NCBI RefSeq assembly: GCF_900156805.1
Contig: NZ_FTOQ01000001.1
Coordinates: forward strand, 186,001 to 250,000
Source: Roseivivax lentus
Lineage (GTDB): Bacteria > Pseudomonadota > Alphaproteobacteria > Rhodobacterales > Rhodobacteraceae
Direction of reading: 5' to 3'
Length of the DNA: 64,000 bases
Below are positions 50,251 through 63,293 of this stretch, piece by piece. Within the stretch, counting starts at the first letter, position 1, and each line of letters begins with the position of its first letter. The position numbers and the translations under genes were made by a program. The notes below the pieces were generated by a model. The model was given only the letters and a program-made list of their open reading frames with translations, was not told the origin of the DNA and searched no databases.

Positions 50251-52256
50251 TCCCGGATCAGGATCGACGCGCGCGCGGCCCGGCCGCCCGCGTCGATCAC
50301 CGACAGCACCGAATAGCCCGGGGGCGCCGCGTCGAGGATCGTCTGCGGCGTCCTGAGCCCGGTGGCAACGGGCGCGCCGTTCAGAAGCAGCGTGTAGGGC
50401 GGCCGCGCGCCTTCGAGCTTGACGGGCAGCGTGCCGGTCCCTTCCAGGATCGCGCCATCGGGCGGAAAGGTGATGGCCAGCCCGGCGCGCGCCTGACCCC
50501 GATCCGCGAAGCGCTGCAGAGGGCGCGGCAGCTCGGCGTTGGACAGCAGCAGCGTATCGGCGGGGGGCGGCGGCATCGGCACCGCATCGCCGCGCAGATG
50601 GCCCATGGCCTCGAACAGCAGGGGGGCTGCGGTGTCGCCTCCGAAGGCGCCGGGCACGGGTGTGCCATCGGCGCGGCCGATCCAGACTCCCACCACGAAC
50701 CCGCCGTCATACCCGAGCGCCCAAGCGTCCCGGTGCCCGTAGGAGGTGCCGGTCTTGTAGGCGACTGCGCCGCGCTGGCCCGTGGCCCGGGGCGGCGGAA
50801 TGTCGGACAGGATGTGCCCGACCTGCCAGGCTGCACGGGGCGACAGGATGCGCGGGCCGGCTTGGGTCTCTGCCGGTGCGGTGGTCAGCGGGCGCGCCTG
50901 CCCACCTGCGGCCAGCATGGCGTAGAGCTGCGTGAGATCGCGCAGGCTGAGCCCCAGTCCGCCCAGCGCGGTGGCGAGGCCGGGCTCCGAGGCCAGCGCG
51001 GGGCGCAGACCGGCCTGCCGCAGCGCCGCCATCAGATGCGCCAGGCCCAGCGCCTCGGTCAGGTGCAGAACGGGGATGTTCAGCGACAATTGCAGCGCCT
51101 CCCGCGCCGAGACATCGCCGCGATAGAGCCCGTCGAAATTCTCTGGCGCGTAGCTGCCGAAGCGCACCGGGCGATCCGACAGCAGCGTCTCGGGATGGGC
51201 GAGCCCCCGGTCGAAGGCGAGCGCGTAGATCAGTGGCTTCAGCGTCGAGCCGGGGGACCGCAGGGCGCTGGCCATGTCGACGTAATGACGCCCCGGGCCG
51301 TCAGTGTATCCGGGCGCGCCGACATAGCCGAGGATCGCGCCGCTGCGGTGATCCGCGGCGATCAGCGCCGCCGACAAGCGCGGATCGCGCGGCGCCATGT
51401 AGCGCGCGACAAGCGCCTCGAGGCGGCGCTGAAGCCCGGCATCGAGACTGAGGGAGATGCGGCCCGTCCCGGCACGGTGTTGCGCGGTCAGGTGCGGGGC
51501 CAGCGCCGGCATCGGATGGCGCGCCGTGGGCGCGGGGTCGCGGCGGGCGGCCCGGGTGGCCTCGGGCGTCAAAAGCCCCGCCGACTGCATCCGGTCGAGC
51601 ACACGGTCGCGGGCGGTGCGGGCCGCGTCCGGATGGCGGTCGGGGCGGCGCGCCTCGGGGGCCTGCGGCAGCGCCACCAGAAGCGCGGCCTCCGCCGAGG
51701 TAAGGCGGCGCGGCTCCTTGCCGAGCCAGGCCAGCGATGCGGCACGCAGCCCCTCGATATTGCCGCCATAGGGCGCAAGGTGCAGGTAGAGCGACAGGAT
51801 CTCGTCCTTCGACAGGTGGCGTTCCAGCGCGAGCGCGAGGCGCATCTGGCGCAGCTTGCCCGACCAGGCGCCCGTGCCGCTGTCTTCCAGCAGCCGCGCC
51901 ACCTGCATGGTCAGCGTGGAGCCGCCCGAGACCACCCGCCCGTGCCGCAACGCCTGCCCCGCCGCGCGCAGAAGCGCCAGCGGATCGACCCCGGCATGGC
52001 GGCGAAAGCGCCGATCCTCGTAGGCGATCAGCATGGCGATCACCTGCGGATCGACCGCGTCGAGCGAGGTGGCCAGCCGCCAGCGCCCGTCGCCGACGGT
52101 GAAGGCGCGCAGCAGCGCATCGTGGCGGTCGCGGACCTCCGCGCCGGTCTCGGGCACCAGCGGCGGCAGGGCGGTGGCCGCGATCCAGTCCTCCGCCCGG
52201 TCGCGCGCGAAGGCCAGCGACCACAGCGTCATCGCCATAAGGAGAAGCGCGCGCAT
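50247..52256 (-). CDS. pbpC: Penicillin-binding protein 1C
   Basis: 669 residues. Bifunctional glycosyltransferase/transpeptidase-like cell-wall enzyme. The glycosyltransferase domain has EDRRFRRHAGVDPLAL, GGSTLTMQVARLL and the APYGGNIEGLRAAS strand; the transpeptidase has SPGSTLKPLIYAL, SLNIP and KTGTSYGHRDAW; a BiPBP C-terminal domain ends the protein. The N-terminal hydrophobic segment is short. In E. coli PbpC pairs with the A2M YfhM, and here the A2M gene ends 4 bases upstream of pbpC. Its stop overlaps that of the thiolase. Confidence 0.95.
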   Translation of the reverse strand: MRALLLMAMTLWSLAFARDRAEDWIAATALPPLVPETGAEVRDRHDALLRAFTVGDGRWRLATSLDAVDPQVIAMLIAYEDRRFRRHAGVDPLALLRAAGQALRHGRVVSGGSTLTMQVARLLEDSGTGAWSGKLRQMRLALALERHLSKDEILSLYLHLAPYGGNIEGLRAASLAWLGKEPRRLTSAEAALLVALPQAPEARRPDRHPDAARTARDRVLDRMQSAGLLTPEATRAARRDPAPTARHPMPALAPHLTAQHRAGTGRISLSLDAGLQRRLEALVARYMAPRDPRLSAALIAADHRSGAILGYVGAPGYTDGPGRHYVDMASALRSPGSTLKPLIYALAFDRGLAHPETLLSDRPVRFGSYAPENFDGLYRGDVSAREALQLSLNIPVLHLTEALGLAHLMAALRQAGLRPALASEPGLATALGGLGLSLRDLTQLYAMLAAGGQARPLTTAPAETQAGPRILSPRAAWQVGHILSDIPPPRATGQRGAVAYKTGTSYGHRDAWALGYDGGFVVGVWIGRADGTPVPGAFGGDTAAPLLFEAMGHLRGDAVPMPPPPADTLLLSNAELPRPLQRFADRGQARAGLAITFPPDGAILEGTGTLPVKLEGARPPYTLLLNGAPVATGLRTPQTILDAAPPGYSVLSVIDAGGRAARASILIRD

Positions 52257-52260
52257 CGCG

Positions 52261-55200
52261 CTACTCCGTCACGTCCATGCGGCCCGTCGCGGTCACGGCG
52301 CGGTATTCGGGGCGGTACATGTCCTCCACCAGGGCCGCGGGATGATGGAACGCGCCGGGCGAGACCGCACGCACGATATAGGCCAGCCGGAATGGCGCGG
52401 TGCCTTCCCAGTCGATGGCCGCGACGAACCGGTCGGTGCGGAATTCGGCGGTTTCGGTCTCGGCGGTTTCGAGCCAGTCCAGCGCGGCGATATCGCCCGC
52501 GCGCAGAAGCGACGGGTTGTCGATCTCGAAGCCCGCGGGCAGCGGGTCGTCGAGGATGAGCCGCGCAGGCGTTTCCTCGGCGGGGCGCACGGTCAGCACG
52601 GTCACCAGCCTGTCGCCCTGCGCCACCGGCCCGGCAAGCGGCGTGCCGTCGAGGCGGTAATAGTCCCGCGTCAGCGCGTAGCCGTAACCGCCCGCCGGCG
52701 GCGCGATCTCGGGCACGCCCACCGTCGTCAGGGTCAGAAGCGTGTCGCGTTCGGCGGTCAGAACCTGCGGCGGAAGGCCCGGCGCGCGGCGCCGCAGATA
52801 GGGCCCGTCCACCGGCGCGCCATCGGCCATCAGCCCCGATGCGGCGGGATCGGCCACCAGCGCCTCGGCGGCAGCGAGGGTCCAGGCGCTTTCCTGCGTC
52901 GAAAGCCGCCGGCCCGGGGCTGCCAGCCGGGCGGCCAGCGGCTCGGTGTCGAGCGCCGTGCTGCCCGCGGCGCGCGCCAGCGTCACGAGTGCTGCGGCAT
53001 CGCGCAAGGTCGAGCCGTAATCGTCGCGCCGGTCCGCGCGATCCCCGGTCGCCGCGGCGGCAAGGCGCGCCGCGGCGAGGCCGAACAGCCGGCCCGCCCG
53101 GCGCTGATCGCCATAGGCCGCAAGGGCCGCGCCCAGCTGCGCCTGCGCCGTGGCCGTGGCGAAGGCCGCGCCCTTCTCGTCGGCGTAATAGCGCAGATCG
53201 CCCATCGCCGCCCGTCCCTCCTGCGCGAGGACGTAGAGCGCATAGGCGATATCCGTGCCGCCCTCGTCGAAATCGGGCGCATAGGCGATCCGGTTCGCGA
53301 GGTTGTCGAGCGCGGCCTCGAAGGCCCGCTCCGGCACGTCGTGACCGGCGCGGCGGGCGCGCGACAGGAATTCGGTGACATAGGCATCGAGCCAGCCATC
53401 CCCCGATCCCGCGCGCCAGAGGCCGAAGGCGCCGTTCGGGGCCTGCCGCGCGAGGATCGTCTCGACCGCCGCGTCGATCTTCGCCTCAAGCCCGTCGGGC
53501 GGCACGAGGCCGAGACTGCCCGCCACCGGCCCCAGCGACAGGAGCGGCATCGCCTGCGAGGTCACTTGTTCGGTGCAGCCATAGGGATAGCGGTCGAGCC
53601 CGCGCAGAAGGCCCGGCACGTCGAACCGCGCGAAGGCCCCGGCGGAGACCAGCAGTTCGGGCGCGCCCGCATAGCCCGCAAAGAGCGCATCGTCGAGCGT
53701 GAAGCTGTCCGCAGCGCCCAGGAGGATGCGCCGCGTCTCGGCGGTGACCGGATCGTTGCGGCGCACGCCGAGCGTGAGGGCTTTGACCAGCCGCGTGCCA
53801 TCGGGCGTCGTCATCGTGACGGTGATCGCGTGATCGCCGGGCTCCCGTGCGGTCAGCGGCAGGGTGACCCGCGCGGTCTGGCCGTCGTCGAGGCGCAGCG
53901 CGGCGGGCAGCGTCGCGGTCTCGAGCCCGAGGCCCGGCGCGGTGACCGACAGCGCGACGTCGCCCGCAGGCCCTTTTGCATGGGTCAGATCGAGCGACAG
54001 GCGCGTGCGGTCGCCGGGCGCAAGAAAGCGCGGCATCGCGGCCTGCAGAACCACCGGATCGCGCACCAGAACGGTGCTGTCGGCGGCACCCACCGCCGTG
54101 GCTGTCCAGGCCACGGCCATCAGCCGCACCTCGCCGTTGAAGGCCGGCAGGTCGAGCGTGACCGATGCCGCGCCCGCCTCGTCCAGCGCGAGCGGCCCCT
54201 CGAAGAAGGCCAGCAGCGCCTCGGTGGGCGGCGGGCTTTGCGCTTCCATGCGGCCCATCGCATCGCCGCCCGAGCGCAGCCGCCCCGAAGCTCCGGTCTG
54301 CCCGTCGATGAGCCGCCCGTAGAGGTCGCGAATCTCGACGCCCAGCCGCCTTTGGCCGAAGTAGTGCCCCGCGGGGTTGGGGCTTTCGAACCCGATCAGG
54401 TTGAGGATGCCCTGATCGACGGCGGCCAGCGTGACATAGGCGTCGCCCGCACCCGCGCCGGGCACCGAGATCGTGATATCGAGCGGCCCGCGCGGCCTTG
54501 CCTCGGCGGGGGCCTCGATGCCTACATCGAGCTGCCTGTCGCCCGGTGCCACGGCGGCATGGGCCAGACCTAGCGCCCGGGTCGGGTTGCGGCCCTCGGC
54601 GGTGTCGAGCGGGCTCAGCAGTTCCGCGGTGACATAGGCGCCGGTGCCCCATTCCTCGGTCACCGGCAGCGCGATCACGCTGCTGCCCGCCGGAACCTCA
54701 TGCGCCGACAGCGCCACGACCCGGTCGGTCAGCACGGAGACCAGCACCCGGCCCGCGCGGCGCGGCATCAGCCTGAGCTCCGCGGTCTCGCCCGGACGGT
54801 AGCTTTCCCGGTCGAGGGACAATTCTAGCATGTCCGGCGTCTCGGCCGCGCCCGCCGGCGCGTACCAGCCCGCATCCACCGTCGCGGAGGCCGCGACATA
54901 GGCGCCGTCAGTGCGTTCCACGACCAGCTCGTAGCGCCCCCAGTCGAGCGGGGCTGCGATCTCGGCGGGATCGGCGCCGAGCGTGAGCGTGCCGCCCGCC
55001 ACCCGGCTGCGCGTCGTGATCGGCTCCCAGTTCCAGTTGCCGTAGAGCGAATACCATTGGTAGCGCGTCTCGACCCGGTTCAGCGTCCATTCCGCCTGCA
55101 TCGCGGCCGGTGCGAGGTCGGGGCCGAAGCCCTGGACGCGGAACCGCGCCTCGGTGCCTTCGGGGACCGTGGCATCGGTCAGAGGCCGGATGCCGATGAT

Positions 55201-57669
55201 CGGGCCTTGCGGCGTCACCGGGCGGGCGATGCGCCGTTCGACCGGGCGCGCGGCCCCGTCGAGGACCCGCAGGATCACCTCGGCCTCTAAGGGCTGGCCG
55301 GTCAGATCGGCCTCGGGCAGCACCAGCGGCAGCCGCGCCGCGCCGCCTGCATCGGTGCGCAGGTCGCCCGGCAGGCTTTGCGTGGCGGTGGCGGTGGCCG
55401 CATCGTGCCGTCCGAAAAGGTAGCCCGGCAGCGCCGCGATCTCGCGCTGGGCCGACAGGCGTATCTCGCCCTCGAGCGGCAGATCGGCGCCGGGCGCGCC
55501 GAACAGGTAATCGACCTGCACGCCCAGCCGGGGCGGCGCTGCGGGATCGATCGCGCCCGCGGGCAGATCGAGGACCATGTCCACCCGTTCCGGCACGAAA
55601 TCCTCGACCAGCAACGCCTGGCTCGCGAGCGCGGGCGCCTCCGGATCGGCATGCACCGCCAGCTGCCAGGTGCCGCGTGGCACGGCCGCCGATAGCGGGA
55701 AGGCGAGGACATGCCCGCCCGCGCGATCCTGCGACGAGACCTGCCGCGCGTGCTCGACCCCATCGGGCCGGGTCAGGATGGCGGTCAGGGCGACGCCCGG
55801 GATGGCGGCGGCCCGTCCGTCGCGCAGAAGGGCCGTCATGTGCACCGTCTCGCCCGCGCGGTAGGCGCCGCGATCCGTGGTCAGGAAGACATCCATCGGG
55901 CCCGGTGCCTCGCGCCCGGCCACGCCGCGATCCGACAGATCGAAGGCCGGCCCGTCGAGCGACAGGAATGTCATGTCGCCCTCGGTCTCGGCAATCAGGA
56001 GCGCGGGCGCGCCGGCGCCCGTCCCGCGTGTCATCCCGGCGGGAAACAGCGCGACGCCGCCCGCATCGGTCTCGACCATCCCGAGGTTGCGCATCGAGGT
56101 CGCCATCAGCCGCAGATCGAGGCCCGCGAGCGGGGTCGCATCGGAGAACCGTCGCGCAACCACCGTCAGCCCGTCCGATCCCCAGAGCGAGGTCAGACCG
56201 ATATCCGAGACGACGAACCATTGCATCGCGGTCGGGTTCTCATAGGGATCCGATCCGGGGATGCGGGCCGCCAGCGCGTAGATGCCCGGCGCGAGCGCGC
56301 CCAGCGGGCCCTCCATCGGGATGCGCGTCGTGACCTCGGTATTGAGCGTGCTGTCGATCTCGAGCTGACCCTGCCAGACCGTCTCGGACAGAGTCGCGGC
56401 CAGCTCTTCCTCGTCCCAGGCGGAGAGCGGGCGGGAAAACAGGTCCTGCTGCACGACCCGGAGAAGCGCGGAATCGCTGACCTGCCGCAGGATCAGGTCG
56501 AGCCTTTCGGCATTCACCGTCTCGACAGGCAGGCCCGCGTCCTCGGTGCGCGGCAGCACGTAGGCCCGTCCGGGGAACCGCGCGCTGGGGGCGCGGTCGC
56601 GCACGTAAAGGGTCACGGCCACGTCGCGGATCAGCGTCTCGCCCGAGGCGGCGGGCAGGCCCTCGCGGAAGACGAGCCGGTAGCGTTCGCCATGCGTCAG
56701 CCCCGAGATGCAGAGGTCCCGCTCCCCGGTCTCGACCGCGAGGCGCGGATCGGGAAGCTGCACGAAGGGCGCGTAATCCTGCCCCGCCAGACTCAGCGGT
56801 TCGGAGAATTCCGCGCAGATCCGCGGCGCCGCGCTGTCGCTTTCCACGCGCGTATCGGTGATGCGGAAGCCGTATTTGCCGATCATCTCGTCCAGCAGCG
56901 CGACGGTCTCCGCGCTCGGGGACAGGCTTTCCGCGAGACGCAGCGCCGAAATGGCCCGCCGTCCGTCGCCCGTTTCCTCGAGGCTGCGCGCCAGGGTCAG
57001 AAGGCTCGTCGCGGCCAGCGGGTCGGGCCCGGCGCGCAGATAGGCGTTGATCGCCGCGTGTCGCGCGATCCGGCGGTTGATGCCTGCATTGCGCCGGTCG
57101 CCATCGGCGAGACGGCGCGCGCGATCCGCCATCTCGAGCCAGAGGATCGCGCCATCGTCCTGCGCCACGGCGGCCGCCGTCCAATCGAGCGCGGCCTGCC
57201 GGTTGCCGCGCGCCTCGGCCTCATCGGCGGCCTGCAGCAGCGCGTCGACGGAATACCGCCCGCCGCGATAGCGCAGGCCAAGCCCCGACGCCTGGTCGCG
57301 GGCGGCATCCAGATCGCCCTCCGTCAGAAAGGACAGATCGGCGGCGCGGCGCGCGGCACGGGCCTGCGTCTCGGCAGAGGTCTCCACCAATCGCGCCGAG
57401 ATGGCGCCATCGAAGGGCAGGGGTGTCGAAGCGACGGCCTTGGGAAAGCAGGCCCCGGCGCGGGCGTTGAAGGTGAAGGCCGTGCAGGCCCGGTCGTTCA
57501 GGCAGACCCGTTCGCAAGCCTCGAGCGTGGTGTCGAAAAGCGGCTGCAGGTCGTTGCCGGGGAAATCGACGTCGTTCGAGACGATGCTGCGGCGCTCCGG
57601 GACCTCGGCGATTGCGGCAAGGGGGAGGCTCAGAAGGGCGGCAAGCCCCGCGACAAGTATGGTCCGCAT
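52261..57669 (-). CDS. Bacterial alpha-2-macroglobulin (YfhM-like), with PAN-type N-terminal domain
   Basis: 1802 residues, larger than enterobacterial YfhM (about 1650). Periplasmic protease trap that guards the cell envelope. Signal peptide (residues 1-22) ending LAAIAE and without a lipobox cysteine; a PAN/Apple-like module (about residues 25-95) with RACTAFTFN and four cysteines; many macroglobulin beta-sandwich repeats; the thioester C1365-T-E-Q1368 in LDRYPYGCTEQVTSQAM; and a terminal receptor-binding-like domain. ATG 57669 agrees with the signal peptide; a reading from 57912 is longer but overlaps the divergent kinase region. It is 4 bases from pbpC. Confidence 0.92.
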   Translation of the reverse strand: MRTILVAGLAALLSLPLAAIAEVPERRSIVSNDVDFPGNDLQPLFDTTLEACERVCLNDRACTAFTFNARAGACFPKAVASTPLPFDGAISARLVETSAETQARAARRAADLSFLTEGDLDAARDQASGLGLRYRGGRYSVDALLQAADEAEARGNRQAALDWTAAAVAQDDGAILWLEMADRARRLADGDRRNAGINRRIARHAAINAYLRAGPDPLAATSLLTLARSLEETGDGRRAISALRLAESLSPSAETVALLDEMIGKYGFRITDTRVESDSAAPRICAEFSEPLSLAGQDYAPFVQLPDPRLAVETGERDLCISGLTHGERYRLVFREGLPAASGETLIRDVAVTLYVRDRAPSARFPGRAYVLPRTEDAGLPVETVNAERLDLILRQVSDSALLRVVQQDLFSRPLSAWDEEELAATLSETVWQGQLEIDSTLNTEVTTRIPMEGPLGALAPGIYALAARIPGSDPYENPTAMQWFVVSDIGLTSLWGSDGLTVVARRFSDATPLAGLDLRLMATSMRNLGMVETDAGGVALFPAGMTRGTGAGAPALLIAETEGDMTFLSLDGPAFDLSDRGVAGREAPGPMDVFLTTDRGAYRAGETVHMTALLRDGRAAAIPGVALTAILTRPDGVEHARQVSSQDRAGGHVLAFPLSAAVPRGTWQLAVHADPEAPALASQALLVEDFVPERVDMVLDLPAGAIDPAAPPRLGVQVDYLFGAPGADLPLEGEIRLSAQREIAALPGYLFGRHDAATATATQSLPGDLRTDAGGAARLPLVLPEADLTGQPLEAEVILRVLDGAARPVERRIARPVTPQGPIIGIRPLTDATVPEGTEARFRVQGFGPDLAPAAMQAEWTLNRVETRYQWYSLYGNWNWEPITTRSRVAGGTLTLGADPAEIAAPLDWGRYELVVERTDGAYVAASATVDAGWYAPAGAAETPDMLELSLDRESYRPGETAELRLMPRRAGRVLVSVLTDRVVALSAHEVPAGSSVIALPVTEEWGTGAYVTAELLSPLDTAEGRNPTRALGLAHAAVAPGDRQLDVGIEAPAEARPRGPLDITISVPGAGAGDAYVTLAAVDQGILNLIGFESPNPAGHYFGQRRLGVEIRDLYGRLIDGQTGASGRLRSGGDAMGRMEAQSPPPTEALLAFFEGPLALDEAGAASVTLDLPAFNGEVRLMAVAWTATAVGAADSTVLVRDPVVLQAAMPRFLAPGDRTRLSLDLTHAKGPAGDVALSVTAPGLGLETATLPAALRLDDGQTARVTLPLTAREPGDHAITVTMTTPDGTRLVKALTLGVRRNDPVTAETRRILLGAADSFTLDDALFAGYAGAPELLVSAGAFARFDVPGLLRGLDRYPYGCTEQVTSQAMPLLSLGPVAGSLGLVPPDGLEAKIDAAVETILARQAPNGAFGLWRAGSGDGWLDAYVTEFLSRARRAGHDVPERAFEAALDNLANRIAYAPDFDEGGTDIAYALYVLAQEGRAAMGDLRYYADEKGAAFATATAQAQLGAALAAYGDQRRAGRLFGLAAARLAAAATGDRADRRDDYGSTLRDAAALVTLARAAGSTALDTEPLAARLAAPGRRLSTQESAWTLAAAEALVADPAASGLMADGAPVDGPYLRRRAPGLPPQVLTAERDTLLTLTTVGVPEIAPPAGGYGYALTRDYYRLDGTPLAGPVAQGDRLVTVLTVRPAEETPARLILDDPLPAGFEIDNPSLLRAGDIAALDWLETAETETAEFRTDRFVAAIDWEGTAPFRLAYIVRAVSPGAFHHPAALVEDMYRPEYRAVTATGRMDVTE

Positions 57670-57811
57670 GGCATCGCTCCTGTGTCCGGCATGGGCCAAG
57701 CGTCGCATGGCGGGTCCGAACCGGGCAAGGATTCGATCCAGTCCGGCCCGCGTTAAACACTTTTTCAGAGCTTCACGTCCAGATGGGCGGGGGTTCGCAG
57801 AAAGGGCGCAG

Positions 57812-60361
<2,550 letters not shown>

Positions 60362-60368
60362 CGCCCGG

Positions 60369-61151
60369 TCAGGCCGCCTGCGACGCCGCTTCGGACCGCA
60401 GGAAGACCGGCTTTCCCGGTTCTGACAGGTCGGCCTCGTAGCGATATCCGCCGAGGTCGAAGTCGCGCAGCGCCTCGGGATCGGTCAGGCGGTTCTGCAC
60501 GATGAATCGCGCCATCGCGCCGCGCGCCTTCTTGGCGTAGAAACTCACGATCTTGGGCGTGCCGTTCTTCTCTTCCATGAATTGCGGAGTGATGACGCGC
60601 AGCTCCAGCGCATTCTCCGGCACGGCGCCGAAATATTCCTGGCTTGCGCAATTGACCAGCGTCGCGGTGCCGATGGCATCGGCCTGCGCCTTGAGCGCCT
60701 TGGCGATCCGGTCGCCCCAATAGGCGTAAAGCGTGCCGCCGCGCCGGGTTTTCAGCTTCGACCCCATCTCGAGCCGGTAGGCCTGCATCGCGTCGCGCGG
60801 GCGCAACACGCCGTAAAGCCCCGACAGGATGCGCAGGTGATCCTGCGCCCAGTCCATTTCCTCGGGGTCGAGCGAGGCGGCCTCGAGGCCCTGGTAGGTG
60901 TCGCCCGCAAAGGCCAGCGCGGCGGGGCGGACGGCATCGCCATCGGGCGCGTCCGAGAAGTCGCGGAAGCGGTCGCGGTTGAGCTTGGCGAGATCGTCCG
61001 AGAGGTCCATCAACGCCTTGAGGTCCTTCAGGCTGAGATTGCGCATCGTCTTGGCGAGGCGCTGGGCGTCCTCCTCGAAGAGGGGCGTCGTCATCTCGGT
61101 CTCGCGCGCGGACCAATCGAGGCGCTTGGCCGGGGAAATGGCGATCAGCAT
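60369..61151 (-). CDS. yaaA: YaaA, peroxide-stress protein
   Basis: 260 residues. YaaA lowers free iron in peroxide-stressed E. coli. Family motifs are ISPAKRLDW at the N-terminus, ALAFAGDTYQGLEA, RILSGLYGVLRPRDAMQAYRLEMG (in parts) and NCASQEYF. ATG 61151 has an AAAGGAG site; an upstream ATG at 61199 adds 16 unlikely residues. It converges with the hybrid kinase (8 bases between stop codons) and lies 87 bases after recQ on the same strand. Confidence 0.94.
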   Translation of the reverse strand: MLIAISPAKRLDWSARETEMTTPLFEEDAQRLAKTMRNLSLKDLKALMDLSDDLAKLNRDRFRDFSDAPDGDAVRPAALAFAGDTYQGLEAASLDPEEMDWAQDHLRILSGLYGVLRPRDAMQAYRLEMGSKLKTRRGGTLYAYWGDRIAKALKAQADAIGTATLVNCASQEYFGAVPENALELRVITPQFMEEKNGTPKIVSFYAKKARGAMARFIVQNRLTDPEALRDFDLGGYRYEADLSEPGKPVFLRSEAASQAA

Positions 61152-61238
61152 CGGGCGGCTCCTTTGGGTATCGGACGGGCATCGGGCTTGGCCGTGCATG
61201 TAGGGCAGCGGACCGGGCGGGGAAAGTCCCGCGCGCGT

Positions 61239-63293
61239 TCAGGCCGCGTCGGTGAGCACGTCCAGGAAGGCCGCGGCGAAGCGTTCGTGCCGTTTGTCGT
61301 CGAGATAGCGCGCGAGGGCATCGTCGCTGCCGGGCCGGGCCTCGGCGATCTTGGCGAGCTGCGAGGCGGAGCAGGACAAGGGCTTGTCGGTGCCGTCCGG
61401 GCCGCGCACCAGCGCCGCCTGCGCCTCGAGCAGCCGGTCGTAAAGCGAGCCCGCCGCGCGCCCGGCAAGCTTGCGGCGGGCCGGGTGCAGCGCCTCGGCC
61501 TCCCCCGCGATCACCGCCAGGAAATCGGCGCCGTAGCGGTCGAGCTTCTTGGCGCCGACGCCCGAGATGCCCGCCATGTCGTCGAGGCTCTGGGGCCTTG
61601 TCTCGGCCATCTCGATCAGCGTGCGATCGTTGAAGATGACATAGGCCGGGACCGATGCGGCCTCGGCCAGCGCGCGGCGCTTGGCCTTGAGCGCGGACAG
61701 GAGCGGCGCGTCCTCTTCGCTGACCAGCGCCTTGGGCTGGGCGCGCACGGCGCGGCGGTCGACCACGTCGCGGCGCAGGCGGATCGCCTCCTGGCCCTTC
61801 AGGATCGGCAGCGCCCGGTCGGTCATCACCAGCGCGCCGTGGCGTTCGGGATCGGGGCGCATCAGATCGAAGCCCATGATCTGGCGGAAGACCCCCTGCC
61901 ACTGGCTCTGGCTCAGATCCTTGCCGACACCGAAGGTCGGCAACTGGTCGTGGCGGCGCTGGCGCACCTTGTCCGTGTCGTTGCCGCGCAGGATGTCGAT
62001 CAGGTGGCCCGCGCCGAAATGCTCGCCCGTGCGCAGCGCTGCCGACAGCGCCTTGCGCACCGCCTCGGTGCCGTCGAAGGTCTCGGGCGGGCGGTCGCAG
62101 AGGTCGCAATGGCCGCAAGGCGCCTCCAGCGTTTCGCCGAAATAGCCCAGCAGCGTCGCGCGCCGGCAGGATTGCGCCTCTGCCAGACCCAGAAGCGCGT
62201 TGAGCCGCCCGTGATCGGCGCCGCGACGCTCCGCCGAGGCGAGACCCTCGTCGATCTGCGCGCGTCGCAGCCGGATATCGTCCGCGCCATAAAGCGTCAG
62301 CGTCTCGGCGGGCCCGCCATCCCGGCCGGCGCGGCCGATTTCCTGGTAATAGGCCTCGATGGATTTCGGCAGGTCCGCATGGGCGACCCAGCGGATATCG
62401 GGCTTGTCGACGCCCATGCCGAAGGCGACCGTCGCCACGACGATCAACCCGTCCTCCTGGGCGAAGGCGGTCTCGACCGCGCGGCGGTCCTCGGCTTCCA
62501 TGCCACCGTGATAGGCGCGCGCGGCGTGTCCCTCGGCCCGCAGCGCCTGCGCCAGCGTCTCGGTCTTGGCGCGGGTGCCGCAATAGACGATGCCCGACTG
62601 GCCCTTGCGCGCGGCGGCATAGGTCAGGATCTGCTTGCGCGGGCTGTCCTTCGGGGCGAAGGCCAAATGGATATTGGGCCGGTCGAAGCCGCGCAGGAAG
62701 ACCTGCGGTGCGGTGCCGGGGAACAGCCGCTCGATGATCTCGGCGCGGGTTTCCTCGTCGGCGGTGGCGGTGAAGGCCGCGACCGGCACATCGAGCTCGC
62801 GGCGCAGCGCGCCGATGCGCAGGTAATCGGGGCGGAAATCGTGGCCCCACTGGCTGACGCAATGCGCCTCGTCCACGGCGATGAGATGGACGTCCGATTG
62901 CGCCAGAAGCCGCGCGGTGCCGCCGGAGGCCAGCCGTTCGGGCGCGAGATAGAGCAGCTTCAGATCGCCCGCATGGAGCGCGTCGAAGACCGCGTCGTTC
63001 TCCTCGGGCGTGTTGCCGGAGGTGAGCGCACCCGCTGCCACGCCCGCCTCGCGCAGGCCGCGGACCTGGTCGCGCATGAGGGCTATGAGCGGAGAGATCA
63101 CGACCGTCAGTCCGGGGCGCATCAGCGCGGGAAGCTGGAAACACAGGGATTTGCCGCCCCCTGTGGGCATGATCGCCAGCACATCCGCGCCATTGGCGAC
63201 CGCGTCGACGATTTCGCCCTGCCCGGGACGGAACGCATCATAGCCGAAGACGTCACGCAGCAGCGCATCTGCGCCGGAGAGGTCGCGAGGCAT
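61239..63293 (-). CDS. recQ: RecQ DNA helicase
   Basis: 684 residues. 3'-5' helicase for recombination repair. Motif 0/I (DAFRPGQGEIVDAVA, MPTGGGKSLCFQLPAL), the DEAH box AVDEAHCVSQWGHDFRPDYLRIG (in parts), motif VI GRAGRDGGPA, the zinc cysteines CRRATLLGYFGE...CGHCDLC and a C-terminal HRDC domain (ISGVGAKKLDRYGADFL) are all in order. ATG 63293. Upstream is a 120-base gap before yggT with no recognisable gene; an AT-rich zone there may hold the promoter. Confidence 0.96.
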   Translation of the reverse strand: MPRDLSGADALLRDVFGYDAFRPGQGEIVDAVANGADVLAIMPTGGGKSLCFQLPALMRPGLTVVISPLIALMRDQVRGLREAGVAAGALTSGNTPEENDAVFDALHAGDLKLLYLAPERLASGGTARLLAQSDVHLIAVDEAHCVSQWGHDFRPDYLRIGALRRELDVPVAAFTATADEETRAEIIERLFPGTAPQVFLRGFDRPNIHLAFAPKDSPRKQILTYAAARKGQSGIVYCGTRAKTETLAQALRAEGHAARAYHGGMEAEDRRAVETAFAQEDGLIVVATVAFGMGVDKPDIRWVAHADLPKSIEAYYQEIGRAGRDGGPAETLTLYGADDIRLRRAQIDEGLASAERRGADHGRLNALLGLAEAQSCRRATLLGYFGETLEAPCGHCDLCDRPPETFDGTEAVRKALSAALRTGEHFGAGHLIDILRGNDTDKVRQRRHDQLPTFGVGKDLSQSQWQGVFRQIMGFDLMRPDPERHGALVMTDRALPILKGQEAIRLRRDVVDRRAVRAQPKALVSEEDAPLLSALKAKRRALAEAASVPAYVIFNDRTLIEMAETRPQSLDDMAGISGVGAKKLDRYGADFLAVIAGEAEALHPARRKLAGRAAGSLYDRLLEAQAALVRGPDGTDKPLSCSASQLAKIAEARPGSDDALARYLDDKRHERFAAAFLDVLTDAA

